NCBI GenBank assembly: GCA_902778855.1
Contig: CACYZM010000002.1
Location: 1-64,000, forward strand
DNA: 64,000 bases
Reading direction: 5' to 3'
Source of the DNA: an uncultured Bacteroidia bacterium
GTDB lineage: Bacteria > Bacteroidota > Bacteroidia > Bacteroidales > UBA932
A program made the position numbers and the translations under genes. How positions within the stretch are numbered: position 1 is the stretch's first letter; the number at the start of each line of letters is the position of its first letter. Below are positions 1 to 6,846 of this stretch, piece by piece. Under the pieces are notes generated by a model, which was not told where the DNA came from, made no database searches, and worked only from the letters and a program-made list of their open reading frames with translations.

Positions 1-1
1 C

Positions 2-64
2 TGGATCGGCCTCCTGGTGTACTATCTCTACGCCAAGAACCACATCACCGACTGGTTCAAATAG
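2..64 (+). CDS. C-terminal fragment of a probable membrane protein
   Basis: Only the last 20 codons and a TAG stop lie in the window. The tail reads as a hydrophobic stretch (IGLLVYYLYA) followed by a short polar end (KNHITDWFK), as in a last transmembrane helix with a short tail. No family can be named from 20 residues. A tandem-hairpin repeat begins 24 bases after the stop and may end its transcript. Confidence 0.5.
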   Translation, partial: WIGLLVYYLYAKNHITDWFK

Positions 65-88
65 ACCCAGTTTTATTTAGCGACTGTT

Positions 89-175
89 GCCATCCTCGCC
101 AGAGGCTCCCTATGAGGACGGCAGCCCGAAAAAAGAACCGCCATCCTCATACAGGTCGTCTGGTGAGGATGGCGG
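89..175. repeat. Tandem-hairpin dispersed repeat, copy 1
   Basis: Two hairpins in tandem. GCCATCCTC (89-97) faces GAGGACGGC (114-122) with one mismatch, and GCCATCCTCA (140-149) pairs perfectly with TGAGGATGGC (164-173). An A-rich linker joins them. The two GCCATCCTC starts are 51 bases apart, exactly as in the copy at 4528-4615, so this is a repeated unit and not a chance terminator. Both copies follow closely on the stop codon of a plus-strand gene. Confidence 0.75.
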
Positions 176-335
176 CTAAGAGTTTTGGGGCGGCAGCGCC
201 CGGGCATAAAAGCCGCCATCAGGCGGCCGCCAGAGGCCGGTACCTTGCTTAAACCAGCTCATAAACGCACAGCTCCCGGCATTATCAAGGTACTAAGGCC
301 GGGAGGCGCGGGGTTTGGGGCGGAGCCCCGATAAC
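176..335. other. Non-coding stretch with several inverted repeats
   Basis: No plausible gene is visible here. It contains the small hairpin GCCGCC/GGCGGC (212-217 with 222-227), the inverted pair GTACCTTG (240-247) and CAAGGTAC (286-293), and GGGG-cggag-CCCC (317-329). The last lies just beyond the stop of the minus-strand CoA-transferase and could help end its transcript, although no clear T-tract follows on that strand. Confidence 0.4.
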
Positions 336-1634
336 TCAGAAGCTATGGTAGTGCGGGCCGAAGCGCTCGAAGGCGGCGCGGTCGAGGGACTCGCGGGCGT
401 CGGGGTGCGCGATGCTGATGATCAGCTTGGCGCGCTCCTGGAGGCTCTTGCCGTAGAGGTCGACGGCACCGTATTCGGTGACGAGCCAGTGGATGTGGTT
501 GCGGGTCGTCACGACGCCGGCGCCTTCGGTCAGGACCGGGGCGATCTTGCTGATGCCCTTGTTCGTGGCGGACGGCATGGCGATGATGGCTTTACCGCCT
601 TCGGACAGCGAAGCGCCGTAGGTGAAGTCGATCTGGCCGCCGACGCCGCTGTAGAATTTCGTGCCGAGGGAGTCGGCGCAGACCTGGCCGGTGATGTCCA
701 CCTGGAGGGCGGAGTTGATGGCGCAGACCTTCGGGTTCTTGGCGATGATGTACGGGTCGTTGGTGTAACCGACGTCCATCATGGCCACCATCGGGTTGTC
801 GTCGATGAAGTCATAGACCTCCTGCGAACCCATCAGGAACGTGGAGACCATCTTGCCCTTGTCGATCTTCTTGTTCATGCCGTTGATGACGCCCTTCTTC
901 ACGAGCGGCAGCACGCCGTCGGCGAACATTTCGGTATGGATACCGAGGTTCTTGTGGTCGCCGAGCTGAGCCAGCACCGCGTTCGGAATGGCACCGATAC
1001 CCATCTGCAGGCAGGCGCCGTCTTCCACGAGGTTGGCGCAGTTGATACCGATCTTCGTCTCGATCTCGGACGGCTCGGAGAAATGCGCCGGCATCAGCGG
1101 GGTATTGTCTTCCACGAAGAGGTCGATCATGCTGGCCGGAATCACGGCGTCGCCCCAGGCGCGGGGAACGTACTTGTTGACCACGGCGATGACCGTCTTG
1201 GCGCACTCGATGGCGGCCAGGGTGGCGTCGACCGAGGTGCCCAGCGACACGTAGCCGTGCTTGTCAACGGGCGAAACCTGGATCATCGCCACGTCGCACG
1301 GCAGCACGCCGCTGCGATACAGCTTCTGCGTCTCGCTCAGGAAAATCGGAATATAGTCGGCCCAGCCGGCCTGCACGTTCTTGCGCACGTTGCCGCCCAC
1401 GAAGAAGGCCTGGTGGAAGAAAGTGCCCTGGAAGCGCTCTTCGGTGTAGGGCGCCACGCCCTCGGTGTGGAGGTGATGGATGCGGACATCCTTCAGTTCG
1501 CCGGCCTCGCCGCGGCGGCAGAGAGCCTGGATAAGGACCTGCGGCGCGCTCGCCACGCTGCTCAGGTGGATGTGATCCCCGCTCTTGACGACCTTCACAG
1601 CCTCGTCCGCGGAGATGAATTTGATATTCTGCAT
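336..1634 (-). CDS. Acetyl-CoA hydrolase/CoA-transferase family protein
   Basis: A 432-residue protein of the family that includes 4-hydroxybutyrate CoA-transferase, butyryl-CoA:acetate CoA-transferase and acetyl-CoA hydrolase. These cytoplasmic enzymes move CoA between short carboxylic acids during fermentation through a glutamyl-CoA intermediate. The motif GIHTEMFADG near residue 231 holds the expected catalytic glutamate (about residue 235), and the glycine-rich GVGGQIDF stretch typical of the C-terminal half is present. Length is normal for the family. The ATG at 1634 is well placed. The gene is transcribed away from mazG; TAACTTTG on the minus strand at 1674-1681 fits a Bacteroidota -7 element. 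The exact acyl substrate cannot be told from sequence; butyrate or 4-hydroxybutyrate metabolism is likely. Confidence 0.88.
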   Translation of the reverse strand: MQNIKFISADEAVKVVKSGDHIHLSSVASAPQVLIQALCRRGEAGELKDVRIHHLHTEGVAPYTEERFQGTFFHQAFFVGGNVRKNVQAGWADYIPIFLSETQKLYRSGVLPCDVAMIQVSPVDKHGYVSLGTSVDATLAAIECAKTVIAVVNKYVPRAWGDAVIPASMIDLFVEDNTPLMPAHFSEPSEIETKIGINCANLVEDGACLQMGIGAIPNAVLAQLGDHKNLGIHTEMFADGVLPLVKKGVINGMNKKIDKGKMVSTFLMGSQEVYDFIDDNPMVAMMDVGYTNDPYIIAKNPKVCAINSALQVDITGQVCADSLGTKFYSGVGGQIDFTYGASLSEGGKAIIAMPSATNKGISKIAPVLTEGAGVVTTRNHIHWLVTEYGAVDLYGKSLQERAKLIISIAHPDARESLDRAAFERFGPHYHSF

Positions 1635-1699
1635 ATGAGTTGGGTTTGTTTTTGGTTCTTCTATCCTGCAAAGTTAAGAAATTTAGTAATTTTGCGACT

Positions 1700-2439
1700 A
1701 TGAAAAGAGAAAAAGAACTGCAGGCGTTCGCCCGATTGCTGGACGTGATGGACGATCTGCGCGAAAAATGCCCGTGGGACCGCAAACAGACGACGCCATC
1801 CTGGCGCACGACATGCACAACATCGCCAAGGAACTGGGCGACCTGCTGCTGCACATCGTCTTCTATGCCAAAATCGGCTCCGAAACGGGCGACTTCGACA
1901 TCGCCGACGTCTGCAATATGCTTTGCGACAAACTCATCTACCGACACCCCCACGTCTACGGCAACGTGCAGGCCGAGACGGCGGGCCAGGTGGTCCAGAA
2001 CTGGGAGCAGCTGAAACGCAAGGAAAAAGACGGCAACAAGACCGTGCTCTCCGGTGTCCCGAGCAGCCTCCCCGCGCTCATCAAGGCCTACCGCATGCAG
2101 GACAAGGCGCGCGCCGTAGGCTTCGACTGGGAAAAGAAAGAAGACGTCTGGGACAAAGTGGCCGAAGAACTCGGCGAACTTCGCGCCGAACTCAGCGGCG
2201 ACTCGAAAGAGCGCCAGGAAGCGGAACTGGGCGACTTCATCTTCTCCGTGGTCAACGCCGCCCGCCTGTACCACCTCAACCCCGACACCGCGCTCGAGCG
2301 GACCAACGCCAAATTCAAACGCCGCTTCACGTACCTGGAACTGCGCGCCAAGGAACTTGGCCGTGACCTGAACGAGATGACCCTCGCCGAGATGGACGCC
2401 CTCTGGGACGAGGCCAAAACGAAAGAATCGGCGGAGTAG
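1700..2439 (+). pseudogene. mazG: mazG-like nucleotide pyrophosphohydrolase with internal deletion and frameshift
   Basis: The family hydrolyses nucleoside triphosphates to monophosphates. The start is clear (MKREKELQAFARLLDVMDD, then LREKCPWDRKQT), after which the frame is lost at about 1787-1797. The rest continues in another frame from DAILAHDMHNIAKELGDLLL to the end at 2439. In intact homologues about 16 residues, including the first-domain TIEETYEL helix with its metal-binding acidic residues, lie between these two parts, so a segment of roughly 47-50 bases seems missing. The second domain (EELGELRAEL, EAELGDFIFS) is intact. An internal ATG at 1768 could yield a 223-residue product lacking the N-terminus. 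TAATTTTG at 1687-1694 is a candidate -7 element, leaving almost no leader. A sequencing or assembly fault is an alternative explanation. Confidence 0.75.
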
Positions 2440-2448
2440 CCACGCCCC

Positions 2449-3551
2449 ATGCGCTACACGGTCCGCGAAGTCGGCAACGCCCGGGAATTCCGGCTGTTCT
2501 ACCAATTCCAGAACCGCCTCTACCGCGACTGCCCGACCTACGTTCCGTCGCTCGACTACGACCAGCGCCACACCCTCGCCCACAGCCCCTGCCTCGACTA
2601 CTGCCGGCAGCAATTGTTGCTCTGCTTCGACGAAGCCGGGCGCGTCGCCGGGCGATGCTGCGCCATCATCAACCCGCGCTATAACGAACGGTACGGCACC
2701 CGCCGGATGCGGTTCGGCTGGACCGACTTCATCGAAGACTTCGAAGCTGTCCGCGCCCTGCTGACCGCGGCGGAAGAGTGGGGCCGCAGCCAGGGCATGA
2801 CCGAGATCCACGGCCCGCTGGGTTATAACACGATGTACAAACAGGGCCTTGTGGTGGAAGGTTTCGACAGCATCCCGCAGTCGAACAACCTGTACAACTT
2901 CCCGTATTATAAAGAATATCTGGAACGCCTCGGCTACGGGAAGGAAGCCGACTGGCTCCAATACCGCTTCGACGCGACACAGCCGCTGCCGGATCGGTTC
3001 CAGCGTCTTTCCGAAATGCTGCTGCAACGGTACGGACTCCGCATCGCCGACATCGGACGCCTCAAGCAGGACAAGGACATCATCGCCCGGTTCTTCAAAG
3101 AGTATAACGCCGCTTTCCAGACCGTGCGCAACTTCGTTCCGTTCACGGATAAGGAAGTCGCCGAAGAGGGCGGCAACTACATCGACCGCCTGGACGACGG
3201 CCTGTCTTGCATCGTCCTCGACGGCGACGGCGGCATCGCCGCTTTCGGCATCTGCATCCCCAGCCTGTCACGCGCCCTGCAAAAGGCCCGCGGCCACCTG
3301 TTCCCGCTGGGCTGGTGGCACCTTCTTCAGGCGCAGAAACATTACGACACGGTCGATATGATGATGGTGGGCGTCAGCCCCCAATGGCGCAATAAAGGAT
3401 TGTCTGCCATCATCCACGCCCACCTGGGCACGGCGTGCGCTGGTGCATTTCCAACCCCCAGTTCGAAGACAACGACGCCCTCAAGGTATGGGAAACCTAT
3501 GGGGAGAAGGAGCTGTATATTCGCCGGAGGGTGTACCTCAAGAATCTTTAA
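2449..3551 (+). pseudogene. GNAT-like acetyltransferase with a 3' frameshift
   Basis: About 325 residues read cleanly from ATG 2449 as a large GNAT-type protein of a group common in Bacteroidota (GPLGYNTMYKQGLVVEGF, later VDMMMVGVSPQWRNKGLSA). Near 3430-3442 the frame breaks. The expected ending (RWCISNPQFEDND, then YIRRRVYLKNL) continues in another frame to a TAA at 3549-3551. In the starting frame translation would run to 3558 with an unrelated tail. The spacing between HAHLGTA and RWCISNP looks a few residues short, which suggests a small out-of-frame deletion. The gene follows mazG after 9 bases and is probably in the same transcript. Function is unknown beyond probable acyl-CoA-dependent transfer. 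Confidence 0.7.
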
Positions 3552-3568
3552 TACTTAAAGTCAAGCCA

Positions 3569-4525
3569 ATGAAACGTATCGTTCTTCTATTTGCTGCCCT
3601 TATGACGGTTTGCTGTTCGAAGCAAGAGCAAACGCCGGAGTTTGTTCAGGAGGGGCAGCCTTATGTTATCGAAGGCCAGTTGACGGGATTGCCCGGCAAG
3701 GGGGTCATGGAGGTCCATAATGCCTGGGATGGCTGGACACCGCTGGAGTCCGGCGTCAACCGTTGGCAAGTTCTCAATCAGGCCAAGGTAAAACGCGGAC
3801 ATTTCAGGATCGAGGGAAAGATTCAGGAACCGACCTATGTCTTCTTATATTACACCTATATCAAGGGGCTGCATGTAGGGACGCTGCAGATCCGTGATTT
3901 CTTTTTGGAACCAGGAACGATTACTGTCACAGGAGATGCCGGGGATGATATGAGCGGCGCTTCCGGGACCCCGTTGAATGACGCAAAGGCCGTTCTGAAA
4001 AAGCCAAGCCCTTTGAAGCAAATGGATCAGGCCCGGCGACTGCGCCAGGATATAGAACAATATGATTTGACCGCTCCGGCGAAAGATGGTTCCGGCGAGA
4101 ATCCTCCGTACATCGACATCAACCTGCCGGAACCGGACGGGACACCCCTCTCCTTGAAATCCGTGCTGGAAACGCCCGGGACCCGCTATGTCCTGCTTGA
4201 CTTCTGGGCGACTTGGTGCGACCCCTGTGTCGAGGAGATTCCGAACCTGGTCTCGGCGTATCGGGAGTTTCACCCCAAAGGATTCGATATCTACAGCGTC
4301 TCGATCGACACCAATATGGACAGATGGCGCAATTATGTCCGTAACGCCGAAATGGCCTGGCATCACGTATGCGACGGAAACGGCAACAACACGCAGGCCT
4401 GGCAGGACTATGGCGCCCACCAGGGCATTCCGTTGACCATCCTGATCGATGCCTCCACCGGCCGCATCATCGCCCGGAATCTTCGCGGCGAAGGCCTGCG
4501 GGAATTCCTTGACGACCTCCTGTAA
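3569..4525 (+). CDS. TlpA-like thioredoxin-fold lipoprotein
   Basis: A 318-residue exported protein. The ATG at 3569 gives MKRIVLLFAALMTVCC, a lipoprotein signal with Cys at the lipobox; an upstream in-frame extension overlaps the previous gene and is unlikely. Residues about 30-140 look like the beta-rich domain often found before thioredoxin modules in Bacteroidota (DUF4369-like). The C-terminal half is a thioredoxin/AhpC-TSA domain with FWATWCDPC, redox cysteines 217 and 220, and a cis-Pro region QGIPLTILID. The family reduces disulfides or peroxides in the periplasm. It reads in the same direction as the damaged genes upstream, and a tandem-hairpin repeat begins 2 bases after its stop. 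Confidence 0.85.
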   Translation: MKRIVLLFAALMTVCCSKQEQTPEFVQEGQPYVIEGQLTGLPGKGVMEVHNAWDGWTPLESGVNRWQVLNQAKVKRGHFRIEGKIQEPTYVFLYYTYIKGLHVGTLQIRDFFLEPGTITVTGDAGDDMSGASGTPLNDAKAVLKKPSPLKQMDQARRLRQDIEQYDLTAPAKDGSGENPPYIDINLPEPDGTPLSLKSVLETPGTRYVLLDFWATWCDPCVEEIPNLVSAYREFHPKGFDIYSVSIDTNMDRWRNYVRNAEMAWHHVCDGNGNNTQAWQDYGAHQGIPLTILIDASTGRIIARNLRGEGLREFLDDLL

Positions 4526-4527
4526 AC

Positions 4528-4615
4528 GCCATCCTCACCAGAACCTCAGATTGAGGACGGGAGGCGGAAAAAACGATCGCCATCCTCACCAGACGTTTGG
4601 TATGAGGATGGTGGC
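4528..4615. repeat. Tandem-hairpin dispersed repeat, copy 2
   Basis: Same architecture as 89-175: GCCATCCTC (4528-4536) faces GAGGACGG (4553-4560), an A6 linker follows, then GCCATCCTCA (4579-4588) pairs with TGAGGATGG (4603-4611). The distance between the two starts is again 51 bases. The stop codon of the thioredoxin-like gene ends 2 bases before it, so it forms the 3' untranslated region of that gene. Confidence 0.75.
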
Positions 4616-4654
4616 GATATATTGAGGCGGAAGGGCCTGCTGCGAGGGAAAGCG

Positions 4655-5740
4655 CTACTCCCCGGCGGCTTTCAGGCGTTCGGCGTTTTCGGCGATCTGG
4701 AGCTGGTCGATGACTTCCTGGATGTCGCCGTCCATGAAGACGGGGAGGTTGTACATCGTGTAGCCGATGCGGTGGTCGGTGACGCGGGACTGCGGGTAGT
4801 TGTAGGTGCGGATCTTCGCGGAGCGGTCGCCGGTCGAGACCATCGTCTTGCGTTTGGCGGTGATGTCGTTGAGGTATTTCTCGTATTCGAGGTTGTACAG
4901 GCGGGTGCGGAGCTCGGCCATGGCCTTGTCGAGGTTCTTGAGCTGGGAGCGCTCGTCCTGGCACTGGACGACGATGCCGGAAGGGATGTGGGTCAGGCGG
5001 ACGGCGGAGTAGGTGGTGTTGACGCCCTGTCCGCCGGGGCCGGAGGAGCAGAAGAGGTCTTTGCGGACGTCTTTCATATCGATCTCGACGTCGAACTCGT
5101 CGGCTTCGGGGAGGACGGCCACGGAGGCGGCGGAGGTGTGGACGCGGCCCTGGGTTTCGGTCTGGGGGACGCGCTGCACGCGGTGGACGCCGCTTTCGTA
5201 TTTCAGGGTGCCGTAGACTTTTTCACCCGAGACCTTGCAGACGATTTCCTTGTATCCGCCTGCGGCGCCTTCGCTGACGTTGGTCACCTCGCACTTCCAG
5301 CCTTTGCGCTCGAAGTACTTGGTGTACATCCGGAAGAGGTCGCCGGCAAAGATGGCGGCTTCGTCGCCGCCGGTGCCGCCGCGGATCTCGAGGATGGCGT
5401 TCTTGCTGTCCTGGGGGTCGGCCGGAATCAGGAGGATGCGGATTTCTTCTTCCATTTTCGGAAGTTCCTCTTCGAGGGCGGCCGCTTCCTCTTTGGCCAT
5501 TTCACGCAGATCTTCGTCTTTTTCGTTCAAAAGGATGTTTTTTGCGTCGGCCAGATCGTTCACCAGCTTGCGATAACGGCGTCCCGCCGCGACGACGGGC
5601 TCGAGTTCTTTGTAGTCCTTGTTGAGCTGGACGTATTTTTTCATATCGGCAATTACCTCGGGATCACCGAGTTGGGTACCGATCTCATCGTATTTTGCCT
5701 GGAGTGCGCCGAGTTTCTCGAGCAAGCTGTTTTCTGCCAT
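4655..5740 (-). CDS. prfA: Peptide chain release factor 1
   Basis: A 361-residue class I release factor that ends translation at UAA and UAG. The codon-recognition tripeptide PxT is present as PQT (residues 192-194, in HRVQRVPQTETQGR), which marks RF1 and not RF2. The catalytic GGQ loop (SGPGGQGVNTT, residues 236-238) is intact. The N-terminal coiled-coil domain and C-terminal IGYTMYNLPVFMDGD are as expected, and length is typical. It is transcribed divergently from a lytic transglycosylase gene; TACCTTTG on the minus strand at 5760-5767 fits its promoter. Confidence 0.96.
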   Translation of the reverse strand: MAENSLLEKLGALQAKYDEIGTQLGDPEVIADMKKYVQLNKDYKELEPVVAAGRRYRKLVNDLADAKNILLNEKDEDLREMAKEEAAALEEELPKMEEEIRILLIPADPQDSKNAILEIRGGTGGDEAAIFAGDLFRMYTKYFERKGWKCEVTNVSEGAAGGYKEIVCKVSGEKVYGTLKYESGVHRVQRVPQTETQGRVHTSAASVAVLPEADEFDVEIDMKDVRKDLFCSSGPGGQGVNTTYSAVRLTHIPSGIVVQCQDERSQLKNLDKAMAELRTRLYNLEYEKYLNDITAKRKTMVSTGDRSAKIRTYNYPQSRVTDHRIGYTMYNLPVFMDGDIQEVIDQLQIAENAERLKAAGE

Positions 5741-5759
5741 TTCCTGTGTTTTTGAACCG

Positions 5760-5767
5760 CAAAGGTA
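5760..5767 (-). promoter_or_regulatory. Probable prfA -7 element
   Basis: TACCTTTG on the minus strand matches the Bacteroidota TAnnTTTG element and lies 20 bases upstream of the prfA ATG. No convincing TTTG is seen at the -33 position. Confidence 0.5.
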
Positions 5768-5794
5768 CGAGTTTTTTATTTATATAAAAATCAT

Positions 5795-5802
5795 TAAATT
5801 TG
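5795..5802 (+). promoter_or_regulatory. Probable -7 element of the lytic transglycosylase gene
   Basis: TAAATTTG matches TAnnTTTG. It overlaps an in-frame TTG at 5800 that could otherwise be read as a start, which argues for the downstream ATG at 5827 or 5833. Confidence 0.5.
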
Positions 5803-5832
5803 CGAAGATATGCATTGTCAGAAGGAATGTTT

Positions 5833-6843
5833 ATGAAGAAAGGCTGGGTTCTGTTTCTTTTCGCACTGCTCCTGTGCGCCGTGGCCGGGCTCTGGTGGAT
5901 TACGCGTCCCGCCGTGCAGCTGGCCCGCTTGTCCGGGGCATCAGGCGAGGTCGCGGGCGACTCGCTGGTGGTTATCGAGCGGACGATCGTCCGGGATCCC
6001 GTCCGGCCGCCGGCCGTGCCGCCGTTCGTGGTCTTTGCCGGCGACACCATCCGTTTCGACCGCGTGGATTTGCGTGAACGCATGGACCGCGAGCTGATCG
6101 CCTTCACCTACAGCCATTCCAATTCCCTGCTGATGCTCAAGCGCTCGACGCGCATCTTCCCGCAAGTGGAGCCGATCCTGGCCGCCAACGGCGTCCCCGA
6201 CGACCTCAAATACCTGATGGCCATCGAGAGCAATCTCAGTGAGACGGCGGTCTCGACGGCCGGCGCCGCCGGTCTGTGGCAGTTCATGCGCGAAGTAGGG
6301 CGGGAGTACGGCCTGGAAGTCGCCCTGACGGTCGACGAACGTTTCGACCTCAAGAAAGAAACGGAGGCTGCCTGCAAGTATCTTAAGAAATCCTACGCCA
6401 AATTCGGCGACTGGATGACCGTGGCCGCCAGCTACAACGGCGGCATGAACGGCGTGACCCGCCGCCTTTCGACGCAGCACCAGAAGAACGCCCTCGACCT
6501 GCATATGGTGGAGGAAACGTCCCGCTATATGTTCCGCATCCTGGTGGCCAAACTCTTCTTCGAAGACCCGGCCTCGTTCGGCTTTCAGCTGGAACCGTCC
6601 GACTACTATCCGTATATCCCGCCGAAGCGCACGGTCTCCGTATCGAACAGCATCGACGACCTGGCTGAATTCGCGGGCCAGCACGGCATCTCGTACGCCG
6701 AGCTGCGCCGCGCCAATCCCTGGCTGCGCGACTCCCGGCTGGTCACCGCCCGCGGAAAAACCTATGCCATCAAGATCCCGGATCTTGCGGCGGAACGGGA
6801 TTTCTGCCTGCAGCAATATGATGATAATCAAGTACAAGAATAG
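5833..6843 (+). CDS. Membrane-anchored lytic transglycosylase (MltD/SLT type)
   Basis: Cleaves the MurNAc-GlcNAc bond of peptidoglycan in the periplasm. ATG 5833 gives MKKGWVLFLFALLLCAV, a signal anchor; ATG 5827 two codons earlier is an equal alternative. The SLT domain has the catalytic glutamate in LKYLMAIESNLSETAVS, followed by AAGLWQFM, the AASYNGGM motif and the late VEETSRYMFRILVAK segment typical of MltD. The C-terminal 60 residues look like a single LysM-like module (ISYAELRRANPWL). The next gene starts 3 bases after the stop, so the two are probably co-transcribed. Confidence 0.88.
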   Translation: MKKGWVLFLFALLLCAVAGLWWITRPAVQLARLSGASGEVAGDSLVVIERTIVRDPVRPPAVPPFVVFAGDTIRFDRVDLRERMDRELIAFTYSHSNSLLMLKRSTRIFPQVEPILAANGVPDDLKYLMAIESNLSETAVSTAGAAGLWQFMREVGREYGLEVALTVDERFDLKKETEAACKYLKKSYAKFGDWMTVAASYNGGMNGVTRRLSTQHQKNALDLHMVEETSRYMFRILVAKLFFEDPASFGFQLEPSDYYPYIPPKRTVSVSNSIDDLAEFAGQHGISYAELRRANPWLRDSRLVTARGKTYAIKIPDLAAERDFCLQQYDDNQVQE

Positions 6844-6846
6844 CCT

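Noticed and set aside
240-293. Inverted pair GTACCTTG/CAAGGTAC as a possible riboswitch or small RNA
   Set aside because: No conserved core of any riboswitch or RNA family that I know, and no promoter or T-tract around it.
1640-1699. Upstream in-frame start for mazG
   Set aside because: Residues before 1700 are unrelated to the family and cover the -7 element; MKREKELQAF is the natural start.
315-1703. Long plus-strand open frame over the CoA-transferase gene, and similar long antisense frames over rpsA, the S9 peptidase, prfA, argS and others
   Set aside because: High GC with a strong codon pattern leaves mirror frames open. The products are Val/Ala/His/Asp-rich without domains, while the opposite strand encodes well-known families.
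4655-5740. Considered RF2 (prfB) instead of RF1
   Set aside because: The recognition tripeptide is PQT (PxT), not SPF, and there is no programmed frameshift site.
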